From Siderastrea siderea (Eukaryota > Cnidaria > Anthozoa > Scleractinia > Rhizangiidae): DNA of 64,000 bases. The position numbers were made by a program, and so were the translations under genes. Below are positions 24,201 through 33,754 of this stretch, in pieces. Positions within the stretch are counted from its first letter, which is position 1. The number at the start of each line of letters is the position of its first letter. The stretch is from assembly GCA_964030785.1 (NCBI GenBank), contig OZ034968.1, forward strand, positions 41,023,186 to 41,087,185. The letters are read 5' to 3'. Below the pieces are notes generated by a model. It was not told the DNA's origin, did not search any database, and was given only the letters and a program-made list of their open reading frames with translations.

Positions 24201-24923
24201 CTTTAAGATTTCATTTAGAATATGCTCAACAGTTGCTCTGACCATTGCTTTTTTGATTCTTTAAGCGTTTCAAACTCTATAGATATAGCTCACTAGGTTT
24301 CTCGATGAAGTTTACTCTGAGGAGTTCGCTCGTAAAGGTCCCTCGTACATGTATAAAGTTCATGGACCGATCTGTTCCAAACTAGACAGTCGTCATGTTT
24401 AACTGAGGAACTACCATGGATTTAGCGAATTAAAAATGACAGTATATTCAAGCTTACAATCCATGATGGACCATGATGATTGTATTGAGTTCAATGATGA
24501 ATAAAACAATGAAACAGCCAGCTCTGTATAGGCTAGATTACAAGAAGCTTGGTGAAAAACAAAGCCTATAGTGGTATACCTACTATCCAAAGTCCACCCA
24601 CTTTGCAATCGTCAGGTGTTTTCAACCCTGCAACTCCTTTGAACTTATGATCCTTGTTCATTAAACAGTACCCATTTTGACCAAGGAGTGGAAGAAAGAT
24701 ACAATGTAGTTTTGGCAATTTTGACATTTAGGTCTTTTTCCTTTGTATCAACTTTCAGTTTGACTGCGTTTGAAATAACATCATCTGTGAGTTTCCCGAG
24801 AGCCTGTTGGTATGACTTGTAGGCTTCATGTTTTTCAGGCTCAACATTTTTGCTTGCAAACTCCTCGTCCAAAGGGAATAGCTCTTTGAAAGCTAAGGTA
24901 TAAAAGGAACCATCAGATGAATC
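17695..24923 (-). CDS. Multi-exon gene of unknown family with micro-exon chain
   Basis: Six minus-strand exons can be joined: 24580-24923, 22344-22394, 21162-21191, 20512-20559, 19266-19295 and 17695-18209. All junctions after the first exon are phase 1 with GT-AG sites, and the small exons are 51, 30, 48 and 30 bp. The joined product runs GGLWIV, GFEGALFGEPDWFPCPR, DSKDCCVAGI, then an acidic stretch (EAENKDDDDDDDYG), a basic nuclear-signal-like PVSKRRKGA, then a 170-residue terminal exon with a globular core. The first exon needs a one-base frame change inside it to join the rest. That is either an assembly indel or a real lesion. The N-terminus is missing. I do not recognise the family. Confidence 0.55.
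19266..19295 (-). CDS. 30-bp basic exon, micro-exon gene
   Basis: Phase 1 to phase 1, acceptor TTCAACAG and donor G|GTAAAA. Encodes GPVSKRRKGA, a monopartite nuclear-localisation-like cluster. Confidence 0.5.
19534..20377. mobile_element. 844-bp TA-flanked element with pogo/Tigger-like ends
   Basis: The left end reads CAGTCAAACCTCGATTAACC, the right end complementary CAGTTGAACCTTGATTACCC, with TA immediately outside both (19532-19533, 20378-20379). These ends resemble pogo-type Tc1/mariner elements. The open frame at 19707-20054 shows no transposase motif, so the element is non-autonomous. It sits in an intron of the micro-exon gene. Confidence 0.8.
20512..20559 (-). CDS. 48-bp acidic exon, micro-exon gene
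   Basis: Phase 1 to phase 1, acceptor TATTAAG and donor G|GTGAGT. Encodes GAIEAENK followed by seven aspartates and tyrosine. Confidence 0.5.
21162..21191 (-). CDS. 30-bp exon, micro-exon gene
   Basis: Phase 1 to phase 1, acceptor TTATTGCAG and donor G|GTAAAT. Encodes DSKDCCVAGI. Confidence 0.5.
21829..22248 (+). other. Open frame of 139 codons, unsupported
   Basis: The longest plus-strand frame in this part lies inside an intron of the minus-strand gene. Its composition is protein-like in places (FDLLHHVFVNCLFQNIQGNA), but no domain, splice site or promoter is seen. It may be a remnant of a mobile element or chance. Confidence 0.2.
22344..22394 (-). CDS. 51-bp exon, micro-exon gene
   Basis: Phase 1 to phase 1, acceptor CTTATAG and donor G|GTATGT. 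Encodes FEGALFGEPDWFPCPR. Confidence 0.55.
22441..22560. repeat. GAT/GAA trinucleotide-rich tract
   Basis: A run of GATGAT and GAAGAT units from about 22479 to 22550, followed by TATTATTATTA. Simple sequence, and the source of the low-complexity frames there. Confidence 0.7.
22890..23065 (+). mobile_element. tRNA-derived SINE-like element
   Basis: The sequence has an A-box-like TAGCCTAATGG near 22902 and a B-box-like GAGTTTAAGCCC near 22941 at tRNA spacing, followed by a GC-rich body with repeats of GCCGGCTGA/GCCGGCGA. This is the layout of a SINE head plus body. No target duplication was identified. Confidence 0.5.
23783..23855. repeat. 73-bp perfect-looking foldback
   Basis: Arms TAGCCTCCCACGGAGTCGTT and the complement of AACGACTGCATGGGAGGCTA, continuing with TTTAGGGGCTA against TAGCCCCCAAA, leave a loop of about ten bases. 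It would form a long hairpin. Possibly a minimal MITE. Confidence 0.7.
24580..24923 (-). CDS. Most upstream exon seen of the micro-exon gene (frame-shifted)
   Basis: Acceptor TTTCTTCTTACAG and donor TAG|GTATAC bound 344 bp. The first part reads DSSDGSFYTLAFKELFPLDE, then HEAYKSYQQALGKLTDDVIS and KEKDLNVKIAKTTLYLSS in phase 0. The last part is protein-like in the next frame: GQNGYCLMNKDHKFKGVAGL then KTPDDCKVGGLWIV, and this frame gives the phase-1 exit needed by the following exon. The length is one base out (344, not 343 or 346). The first frame hits a stop at 24645. Confidence 0.5.
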
Positions 24924-25435
24924 CTGTAAGAAGAAATGGTACAAAACAATATGCTCACTTGAAAAGATTTATAGCACACTTGTCCATAAATTATTATATT
25001 TGGCTCCTGCCAGTGAGCAGGTACTCTTGTTGTACTGCTAATTTAATTTGTTGTTGAAGATTATACAAAGGGGAATGTTTGTGCCAGTGTCTTGAATACA
25101 TGTATATGAGCTTTAAGATGTGACAAAATAATTACTAGATTATTGCCAGGGGATTTACAGTTTTGAACCACATGAAAACAAAGTTATGCACATTTTTAAA
25201 TCAGTTGAACAAGGTTTACATGTTTACAAAGTATTTCTCCCATAAACACAAATTACATAAAGGTGGCTGAACACAGTTTTGGAAGATTTGAGAACCTGTA
25301 CTTCATCATAACTATTTAAATGCTAAAAGCTAAAGAGCCCATACTTGGCAGACCTAATAAATGACACCGCTGAAGTCAATTTGTGAAGTCCTCTTTTGTT
25401 AAGTGAGCTGTTTCCATGGCAATAGAAGAGATTTT

Positions 25436-25610
25436 GGTTTTCACTGGATTATAAGCAACAGAGTCAAAAGCAAATTTGGAAGAAAATGAAAACGTTCTGA
25501 TTCTTCCGACTCCAATTCCGTTGCTTATGACTCCGCTTACTACTCTGAGTTTTGATTTCCACTAGGTCACAAGCTCTCTTACGACTCTGACTCCGTTACT
25601 GGTGAAAACC
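25436..25610. mobile_element. 175-bp inverted-repeat element (GGTTTTCACT ends)
   Basis: The left end is GGTTTTCACTGGATTATAAG with CAACAGAGTC, the right end complementary GGTTTTCACCAGTAACGGAG with TCAGAGTCG. The interior repeats ACTCCG and GACTC words. No coding capacity. Confidence 0.65.
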
Positions 25611-26024
25611 AGCCTTCAGAGTTTGGCAAAGGGATCATCAAAGAATTTGGCTAGACAACAATTTTTATACACCAGAGGTGGCTTTAAGGATCAAATACGG
25701 AGGAAAGGTCAGCCATTTGCTTATTCCTTCAATAACGACAGTGCACAACACTTTGCATGATGTGATGAACTGCGACTTTAAAAGACAGGGTGATGTTTTT
25801 GAAGCTCACTTCAGGCCATTTTTTGCTAGTTTGTTGCTAATTTTTCCCTAATTATAGTCAGTTTGTCGATTAATTTTCTCAGCCACCTGATAAGTCGGTT
25901 ATTTTGCTTTTTAATTTAAGCTTAAGCTTATACGTATATTTGCAGGGTTTTATAGAACAAATAAAGTTGTGCTGTTGTTCATCCTCTTGATATATTATAA
26001 CAAAAGACCTTAATGTCTGTTCTT

Positions 26025-26106
26025 CCCTGCTAGCAGAGGCCCCTTTTCCTTTGTATTCGCTGAGCTGATGGACGGGACGAAAAGGGACCTCTGCCATGGG
26101 TCGAAA
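26025..26106. repeat. 82-bp foldback repeat, left copy
   Basis: Contains GCAGAGGCCCCTTTTCC and, inverted within the same unit, GAAAAGGGACCTCTGC, so the unit itself folds back. An inverted second copy is at 28970-29051. Together they bracket the first two exons of the plus-strand gene. Confidence 0.75.
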
Positions 26107-26352
26107 CTCCCTTTGATTCAACCGCCGTCCATGGTCGTGGACGGCGGTTTCTGAAACGCATGCTCCCTGTATTGTTTGCTGACCGTGACTTGAGCCCACT
26201 GTATCTTGCGCATTCCTTTACAGTTATTCCGCTGTCATTTAGTGAGCCCGCATCGTAACATGCCGTCCGACAGTCCGACAGTCATGCCGTCCTGGAAAGA
26301 GACCTAAACTCGTGAAGAGCTACAACGTTTACTTTCTCTCGTTTTTGTTAAC

Positions 26353-26394
26353 ATGGACGACGGAAAGATAAACAATCGAAAGAAGAAGCTCTAA
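26353..26394 (+). promoter_or_regulatory. Short upstream open frame
   Basis: ATG to TAA encoding MDDGKINNRKKKL, 23 bases before the ATG of the exon at 26417. If transcribed in the same leader, it would be an upstream frame able to lower translation of the main start. This is an inference from position only. Confidence 0.35.
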
Positions 26395-26416
26395 GAAACA
26401 CTCGAAAAGTTAAGCA

Positions 26417-26531
26417 ATGGAATTTAGAGCGAAGAAAACATCTGTCAAGGCGAAGGACAACTTTCCACCTCCAAAGATTTTTCGAGCTGCAGACTTTTTG
26501 TGCAATGCTCCACCACTTCTACGAGTCTACG
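26417..26531 (+). CDS. First coding exon of a plus-strand gene, unknown family
   Basis: From ATG the frame reads MEFRAKKTSVKAKDNFPPPK, IFRAADFLCNAPPLLRVY and ends in phase 1 at TACG|GTACAG. A basic N-terminus and then a hydrophobic/aromatic patch, with no signal peptide. The next exon in phase lies at 28073-28192, giving the junction RVY-E-KRAQF. Between them is a 1.46 kb inverted-repeat element. I do not recognise the family. Confidence 0.5.
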
Positions 26532-26602
26532 GTACAGTAAATTACACATTTGATTGTAAATTTGTATCGAAATCGCTTTTTAATTGAGGGATTCTTCATA
26601 TT

Positions 26603-28060
26603 CAGGGCTCGAAACTAACGGTAGCCAACTAGTCACAGACTAGTAGAAATTTCGTTTTGGCTAGTACGTTTTGCGCTTTCACTGGCCATTGTGGCTAGTG
26701 AAAATTTAAAAGCACTAAAGCACCAGATGAAACCCAAACTAAATATTGCTTCTGATGATCGAATTCCAAAAGCAAATTGAGTGAGCAGAAACTAAAACTT
26801 ATTGCGTAGAAGGATATCATAATGTTCGTACCATACTTGTTTTGTCCTCTCAACGTTTTTCCCTACTAATTCTTGTCTCAGATGGCAACGTTTTCTCCGT
26901 CATCTCTACGTTCGAACGAAATTAGCCGTCTTCAGAACGTTTCACCATACGTTTCCTTGAAAGGTCCATTAGTGCGTTCATATGACATTTGTCCACATGT
27001 TAGTATGTTCACACAATTCTTTAGTCTTGTTTTGGAAAACACTAGTTTCTCTTCCCAGCGTTTCTTTCTAGGTAACGTCTTCACAACATTTCTCCGTACG
27101 GAAGTAGGTTTGTCGATTTATTAGTCTAGCCTTCTCAACTTTCGCACGACATTGTTCTGCTCTTCCTAAGATTTTCAGTGTGTTGGTACATTCGTACGAT
27201 AATTCAACACTGCTTAGTGTGTCTCTGTACGTTAGTATGTTCATACGGTATTAGTCTTGTCTTCTCAATGTTTATCCGTACGTTAGTGCGATTTTAGTTG
27301 TCTCATTTACGTTTCTCCGTAATTTACTGGCCCACTGTAGTAATTCAGTTTGTCCATTCGGCGTTCTTCCGTACGTCACACACTATCTTACGGAATTAGT
27401 TTTGTCTAATAACCTTTCTCCGTAAGTTAGTAGTTGTGTATTTTATTAGTCTCTGTATCTTGGTAAGTTGGCAGTGTTTCTCCCTACTGTGGTGCATTTG
27501 CAACCAAAGTGTTTGATCTGACTTCTCAACATTTCTCTGTATCTTAGTAAGTTTGAACCTTATTAGTTTTTTTCTGCTCAATGTTTTTCCGCACTTAAAT
27601 CCGCTTGTAACATAGTAGTCTTCTCTTGTAGACGTCTTTCTGTACGTGAGTTGAGTGCTGTATCAGTCTTGTCTTCCCAACGTTTCTCGGTGCGATGAGA
27701 TGCTCATATAAGGTTAACTGTTCGAGTTATTCATCATGATCTGACTGAAACAGAAAAGAGAGGCGTGAACTACATCACGGCTGGAAATTTGCCCTGAAGG
27801 CACATAGTACTTTGTATTCTGCATGTGAGGATCTTATCTGAACCGTTGGAAAGAATGTAGTCAACATTCAAGTTCTTCACTCTTGAGATTACAGCGAGGC
27901 ATGTTTACAGTACTTGACTCGGCTAAAAATTAGACATATTGAACACAACTTATGAGATTATGCAAAAACGTCTGGCTAGTGAAAATTTATTTTGGCTAGC
28001 GAAATCAAACCTCTCACTAGCCACTTGGCTACTAAGTTGAAAAGTTAGTCTCGAGCCCTG
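26603..28060. mobile_element. 1.46-kb inverted-repeat element with internal diverged tandem array
   Basis: The ends read CAGGGCTCGAAACTAAC and, complementary, CAGGGCTCGAGACTAAC, with further subterminal GGCTAGTG words near both ends. The interior is a diverged tandem array with units of TCTTGTCTTCTCAACG followed by TTTCTCCGTACGTTAGT, repeated many times between about 26845 and 27700. There is no transposase. The outer flanks show no clean target duplication. Confidence 0.7.
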
Positions 28061-28072
28061 ACAGTTTTGAAG

Positions 28073-28192
28073 AAAAACGTGCACAGTTCGCATCACCAAA
28101 TGCTCTTCAAAATAACTTGCACATCGAGCCAAATCACTTGCGCGTAGTTTCCCTCGAAGAAAGAATTGAACGCGTTTGGTCTTCAGAAACAA
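28073..28192 (+). CDS. Second exon of the plus-strand gene, unknown family
   Basis: The frame reads EKRAQFASPNALQNNLHIEP, NHLRVVSLEERIERVWSSETS up to the donor ACAA|GTAAAG, phase 1 in and phase 1 out. The acceptor chosen is TTTTGAAG at 28071-28072 because it fits the phase of 26417-26531. The stronger-looking ACAG at 28064 does not. The exon starts only 12 bases after the end of the inserted element at 28060. Charged, helix-like composition. No domain recognised. Confidence 0.5.
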
Positions 28193-28530
28193 GTAAAGGC
28201 GTGTTTTAATAAATGTATTATTTATAAAAGCTTACTGTCTCTTCTTCTGTGTACCTTCATTCATAAAATTTTGAAAAGTAGTAATCTGACCTAAACAGAC
28301 ACAAATACTCTGTTGTGGTTTGATTTCACGCGCGAGACAGCATGAGAAATCTCTTGCGGAAATTTTCAAAATTTTGACTTTGAGATTGTATTTTTGGCTA
28401 ATTCTTTTTTGACAACTGGTGTATTTTATTTAAAAGTAAGAAATTTTAACTATTCTAGATCAAGTGAGTATTGTTTTTTCGAACCTATAAATTGTCCTTT
28501 CGTACTGCACATGGGTTGTTTATTACCAAC

Positions 28531-28758
28531 TGCTAATTTAGTGAAGCGATCATAAAACACGCAGCCTTCAATGGGTTAGATTCTCTTTGATTCCTGGAGT
28601 TGTGGTCATGCGAAAAAAGCTTCCTTGTCCAGATAACTTGAAATTGCTAATTTAGTGAAGCGATCATAAAACATGCAGCCTTCAATGGGTTAAATTCTCT
28701 TTGATTCCTGGAGTTGTGGTCATGTTAAAAAAGCTTCCTTGTCCAGATAACTTGAAAT
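28531..28758. repeat. Two-copy tandem duplication, 114-bp unit
   Basis: TGCTAATTTAGTGAAGCGAT through CCAGATAACTTGAAATT is present twice in a row with only a few base differences, first copy from 28531 and second from 28645. A recent event by its low divergence. Confidence 0.85.
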
Positions 28759-28969
28759 TAATACCGTAGATTAGACAACAACTATCTCTAGACGAACTGT
28801 CTAAAATTTTAGGGTTTTGGTAAACTTGCCATTCACGACAACAAAACTGTGCAGGTGTTTTTTGGCGCGCTAGTTGAGAAAGGTGGGAGTCGTCAGCTGA
28901 TCACGTGCTAAAAGCATCACGTGACGTTTCAGTCGCTAAGTAACCGTAGCGCATGCTCAACACAGTTCA

Positions 28970-29051
28970 TTTCGACCCATGGCAGAGGTCCCTTTTCGTG
29001 CCACCCGTCAGCTCAGCGAATACAAAGGAAAAGGGGCCTCTGCTAGCAGGG
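28970..29051. repeat. 82-bp foldback repeat, right copy
   Basis: Inverted copy of 26025-26106, sharing CCATGGCAGAGGTCCCTTTTCG and the complement of CCCTGCTAGCAGAGGCC. Confidence 0.75.
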
Positions 29052-29839
29052 AATGTCTGTTCCCTCATGAAAACAAAAATGTTTCCCTTAAGTAGAATAA
29101 CAAATGAAAAATAGACATAAATTCTTTTAACACCTATATTTCGGCCGGATAAACCGGTCTTAACTTCATTAGAGTGAATGACTGAACCGTTATACACGCC
29201 ACTAGTAAACTATAAAACGCGCTATAACTGTAACAAAATATATAAATAGAAAGATAAAAAGATATATGTCTCATGTTGCCTTACTTTTGGGATACATTTT
29301 GGATGAAATTCTGTTTTGGTGAACGGCACATCCCAACAGTTTGGCTCCTCGTCCCTGATGTATGAAAAAGACACTGCTTTGGCATTAATATATTATTTTG
29401 AGCACAGAGGACAAGATGGCGAACACCCTTTTTCACTGTGACGTCACGCGCGCAAAGATTTCTGGTAGATTTCTGGTACCACGCGCTGGGGTAGCCCTCA
29501 CCCCCCACCCACTATCCCGCTGGCTGTTTATGTGTAGGCGGGCCAGCCCGGGAAAGTTCTCAAAATTCTACGTCATTGTAAGCCAAAATAAGCTATCTGA
29601 AAGATACGCGATACACTTGTTCTACGATCGTGCGCCAGTACGCCGACTTTTGCAATCCATGAAGATCTTCGGCGTAACCAGGCTGGGGACAGTAGGTGTT
29701 TGCTTACCCGGCGAGTCTTGAGTAGTGGATTATATTGAACAGCGGTGTTACTCGTCACCATGGTGATCGCAAAGGAGTGGATGGGCAGCCAATAAAAATG
29801 CTCACCAGACGTGCTTTGCTAAATTTATATTTCATTCAG
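29052..29839. other. No supported gene; CRE-like site
   Basis: Near 29438 the sequence GTGACGTCACGCGCG contains a palindromic TGACGTCA. The 107-codon plus frame at 29398-29721 has no domain and overlaps a GC-rich patch. Confidence 0.25.
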
Positions 29840-29895
29840 CTTCAAATGATGGGAAGAGAAGAGCCAAGATTTAGGGTTTTGGATACTTGTGATAG
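29840..29895 (+). CDS. Possible further exon of the plus-strand gene
   Basis: A 56-bp segment between TTTCATTCAG and GATAG|GTAAGA, reading LQMMGREEPRFRVLDTCD in phase 0. The phase does not fit directly after 28073-28192, so at least one exon between them would be needed, or it belongs to another transcript. Confidence 0.35.
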
Positions 29896-30043
29896 GTAAG
29901 ACTACTTTTCTTATTTTCCTTACCCTCTTATTTAGGTATCCAGGTAGTCGGTTCGTACCCAAGGACGATTTGTAGTCAGTCGATTCGTACTCAAATTTAG
30001 ACGATTCGTTCGAATTGCTCGTTTCGCTATAAACGACCACTTA

Positions 30044-30130
30044 TGTCGATTCGCTTACGTCTCAGGTCAGTTCCCTAACGTTCTATAGGTCGGTTCGCTA
30101 ACGTTTTAGTTTAGTTCGCTAACGTCTCTT
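30044..30130. repeat. Minisatellite, about 22-bp unit
   Basis: Four diverged units of GTCGGTTCGCTAACGTTTTAG in a row, with related GTCGATTCGTAC words just upstream. Confidence 0.7.
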
Positions 30131-30395
30131 ATCAGTTCTTCTACATCACATAGAAGCGAGATAGAAGTCAAACCCTTGAAATAATTTTAATCTAGCAATC
30201 GAACTCACCTTAGTAAGCCAAGCGGTAAATCTTATAAGATTTAAGTCTTATATTAGCCCATTTCAAATGATGTTACGAACGCACTAGTCAAAACACAAAC
30301 TCGGATCGCTACAGAAAGGTAAGCCTGAAATTAAAGGCCCAAGCCTTTTCCTTCAAAAAACTGATGAATGCCATTTTGTTTCCTAGAAGTCAAAT

Positions 30396-30886
30396 GGGGC
30401 GCACGCTCCGTAATCCGCCAGAAGGAGGTCATCTCGGAATTAATTCCGAAGATGAAATCCGATGACTCCCGACTATATTTATGCGGTTAGCCTAGTAAGC
30501 ACTCCAGTTAGCCTAAGTAGCACTCTGGTTAGCCTATGTTAGCTTAGGTTGCTTGGGGTTAGCCTTTATATTGGGGTAAGGATTTATAGCCAAAAAATTC
30601 AGGTTTCTGGCAGCTTGTCGTCGGGGGCCTAGTGAGCATGATTCCTGCATGATAATCCTACAACATGGGTTCGATTCCACTTTCTAACAACTTTTTTTAA
30701 CTTGAAAAAAAATTGTAAGTGTGATTTATACCTCACGTATGAACATTTATTAAGTCTCGCCCAAGAAAACCTCCAATAGGTCGATATGAATTTGTTTCAA
30801 ACGTAAAATGTTGGAAGTCATTGGATTTCATCTTCAAATTAATTCTGAGATGAACTCCTTCTAGCGGACTGCGGAGCGTGTGCTCC
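30396..30886. mobile_element. 491-bp MITE with long inverted ends and 9-bp target duplication
   Basis: The terminal inverted repeats are about 70 bp: GGGGCGCACGCTCCG through AGATGAAATCC against its complement at the right end. Exact flanks AAGTCAAAT at 30387-30395 and 30887-30895. Nine-base duplication fits Mutator-like elements. The interior near 30624-30680 carries a tRNA-like pair, GGGGCCTAGTGAG and GGTTCGATTCC, so a SINE head or Pol III promoter appears to be embedded. Confidence 0.85.
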
Positions 30887-30895
30887 AAGTCAAAT

Positions 30896-32938
30896 TGTGT
30901 ACCGTCAACATAAGGTCGACAGAAAATGGACTGGACATAGCGTCGTTGTAGTTCAGAAGCGATTCTAGTTTGTTTTTATTGTTTTTTCGCTAATAAATGG
31001 TGACAAACAAGTATTGGAATTAACTACATTTTATTACAAATTTGAAATATTTACAAGCACTTTATTTGTCTTCTCAAAGTAGGCGAAACAACGGGATACC
31101 ATTCATTCCCCTATCATATTGATGTAAGCTTAATAAATCAACTGCAGAATCAGTTGAAATGAAGTCTAACATACTCCAACTATAGTATTACTACCCTGGG
31201 GAGTGAAAACGTTGCGTATTTCTTGTTCTTTAAGTGTGAGCAAAAAGCGAACTGCCTTTTGGCGAAACAATCAGTAGCCAATGATTCATTGGCCCCTATT
31301 TATAGTAGACTTTGCTTAATACAATACTACAGGTGTACGTACATTTGGCAAGAACAACATACTGTTTGATGATAATAAGGTGAGCAAGAATGGGGATGAA
31401 ATGACTAGATTGGCTGGCTACAAATCTACTGAGCACAAAACATCCGTGGGTACAAAACGGCTGGTAAGCCTCATTTAGGCAAATGCTAGTTTAGTAAATA
31501 CCAAATGTCCATAATATCCGCTTTGGTTAAGGTTACCGTGTACCTTCAGAGGCGTCTTCAGTCTTACGCATGTAGCGCTTCTCAGTTTCGCCACAGATAC
31601 CCCAAACCCTATATCAAATTAAAGCTTATAAAACTGGCTATTTGAATATGCCACTAACTTTTCACGAAAACGAATTTTTAAGTTTTCCGCGAAGTCTGAA
31701 TATGAAGGTCTAGATCGCCTTTTGAAAGCTCCAGCTCAAAGGGAATTTTAAAGTTTGCAATTTTTTTTGCTTGGTGAAAGTCCGGCACATAAGGGCTAAA
31801 AAACCATGTTGGGGTTTTCCTTTATTTAGCCGCGTTCAAAAGCTTTCAAACATTTTCTAAATCGCAAGAAAAACATACGGAGTAACGGCACAGAAATGGT
31901 TCTTAACGAAAAAATATTTAGAATTATCGAATTCCCCGACACGTTCTTGTTGAAGAAGCACCAAGCTAGCGACTCTCCAAATTTGATTAAAATCGAACAA
32001 ATCGCCTTTGAGTTGGAACTCTTTAAAGTGTCACCTTCAAGCGAAAAATGAATGTCGAGAAATAGCGCTCAAAAGAAAATCTTCACTACGCAAACAAACA
32101 CCGCCTCCAAACACCTTTGCCGACAGTAGACCAATCAGTGGGTGCTATTTTATCTTCCGGTCACCTCCCGTGGAAATTTCGCACAATATTCTCTCCACGC
32201 AAATCCTAGCCTAGTGTTCCTAACATTCAACCATCTTACCATTTTGTCAAATTTCTTTCAATGTTGGACGTCATGTGATTTTCTTGACAACGAACCAATT
32301 TTCTGATTCTCAGGGAATTTGTCACATTAGGCCTTCACGCTTGGAGATCTATTGTTTTGACCTGGGGTTCACTCACCAAATAATCTTTTGTCAGCTTCTC
32401 TAATTTTTTCTGGCGTTTTTACGCCTTTCCCTGGTATCAAAGCATTTTCTGGAGTTTTCAGGTACTGTTATTATAATTAGGCATACATTTTTTTAATGTG
32501 TGCATTTTTTTTTTCAGGTTCACCTGACATTGATACCTTCCACTGAAAAGAGAACTTGACTGTATAGATTGTGACCAAATCTAAAACTTATAAGGTTAAC
32601 TGTTAGTAGTAAATTACAACCAGCTTAAGTATGCAAAACTAGTATTATATATTTAAGTGCATGGCTTTAGATACATGTAAGCACCAATGGTGATGAAAAT
32701 CATCGGCTACATTTCTTAGAGAAGTGGGCAGAAAGATTCTTTCGAACAGTCGGTTACTCTACTTAAGCCAGATGCCAACCTCAAATTTTATTAAAACCCC
32801 TAAAGTGCTTTTCATTGTTATTGTAAATAATATTAACTGTTTTGTTTAATGTAGAAGTAAATTTGCTAAGTTTTTCTGGAGAAAAGTTTCTCTTTGAGCT
32901 TATCCACACTAGCAGACAAATTAGGAATATATTATGTT
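30896..32938. other. No supported gene
   Basis: AT-rich. A minus-strand AATAAA-like word near 31063 could end a transcript, but no coding exon is recognised. The plus frame at 32008-32214 has no splice or domain support. Confidence 0.25.
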
Positions 32939-33754
32939 AGTACATGTATATACACACTCAGTGATTTTGGTGTTTCAAGCAATCTGATTGGTTTGCTATC
33001 TCTGGCTAATGAGCATTATTCACTCCCTAGTGAGTGAATAATGGTCCAAACAAAAACAAAATGGCCGGTATAAACTTGTGTTTCACCAGTGTTTCTGAAT
33101 CGGAAATTCTATGGGTACAAGAAGATGCTTAAGAAATGAGCAAATGTTTAAGAAAATTTTACATGGCTGGAAGGAAACGACGGGCCATATAACAACAAAG
33201 CAATGCTTACCTCAATTACAGCCGCCACTGATAGACACTTATGCAACAATTCAAACAGCAAGCCATTCTCGACAGTGAGTCCACAGAAGCAAACAAAGCA
33301 CTTTTATTCCTTTCTGAAATCTCTGAATGAGTCAAGTCAAATATGTTCCATGGTCCTTAAAACATCTTTGTGCAAAAATACATCCACTTTTCACCACAGT
33401 TCTGTGCGCAATGTACAGTTTTCAGGTGAATTCTTTGCCAAAATTTTTATTTCAAGTGAACTTCAAAAACTTTGATTGAACGGAGGAATCTTTTGCAAGC
33501 TGACTTGATTTAGATTGTTGATTTGAATGATGTAAAAGGACCATTTTACTAGCTTGTGTCAAGGATTTTAGCGAAGATTAACTAGCTTTGCCATGTTTAA
33601 AGATTCTGTAAAAAGTTTTGCGCATGCTTTGTACCGCTTGCAAGTTTTCTGTGCATGAATTGAGAGGTCAATTATATCAACTTTTAATGGTGTCATTTTG
33701 AAAATGTTGAGATCTTCTGTTGTTTAGATCACTTTGTGTGTATATACATGTACT
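32939..33754. mobile_element. 816-bp inverted-repeat element
   Basis: The left end is AGTACATGTATATACACACT, the right end is complementary AGTACATGTATATACACACA. A nested foldback ATTATTCACTCCCTAGTGAG lies near 33014. The 90-codon frame at 33203-33475 has no transposase motif. Confidence 0.65.

Noticed and set aside
25651..25850. Plus-strand frame reading NFYTPEVALRIKYGGKVSHL
   Set aside because: Protein-like at first sight, but without a start, good splice sites or a partner exon. Chance cannot be excluded.
29398..29721. 107-codon plus-strand frame starting near MANTLFHCDV
   Set aside because: GC-rich patch with no domain and no matching splice sites. Composition not convincing.
30624..30680. 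Possible tRNA gene
   Set aside because: It has A- and B-box-like words but no complete cloverleaf or acceptor stem. Interpreted as a SINE-like head inside a MITE.
33203..33475. 90-codon frame inside the 816-bp element
   Set aside because: No transposase motif. Treated as chance within a non-autonomous element.
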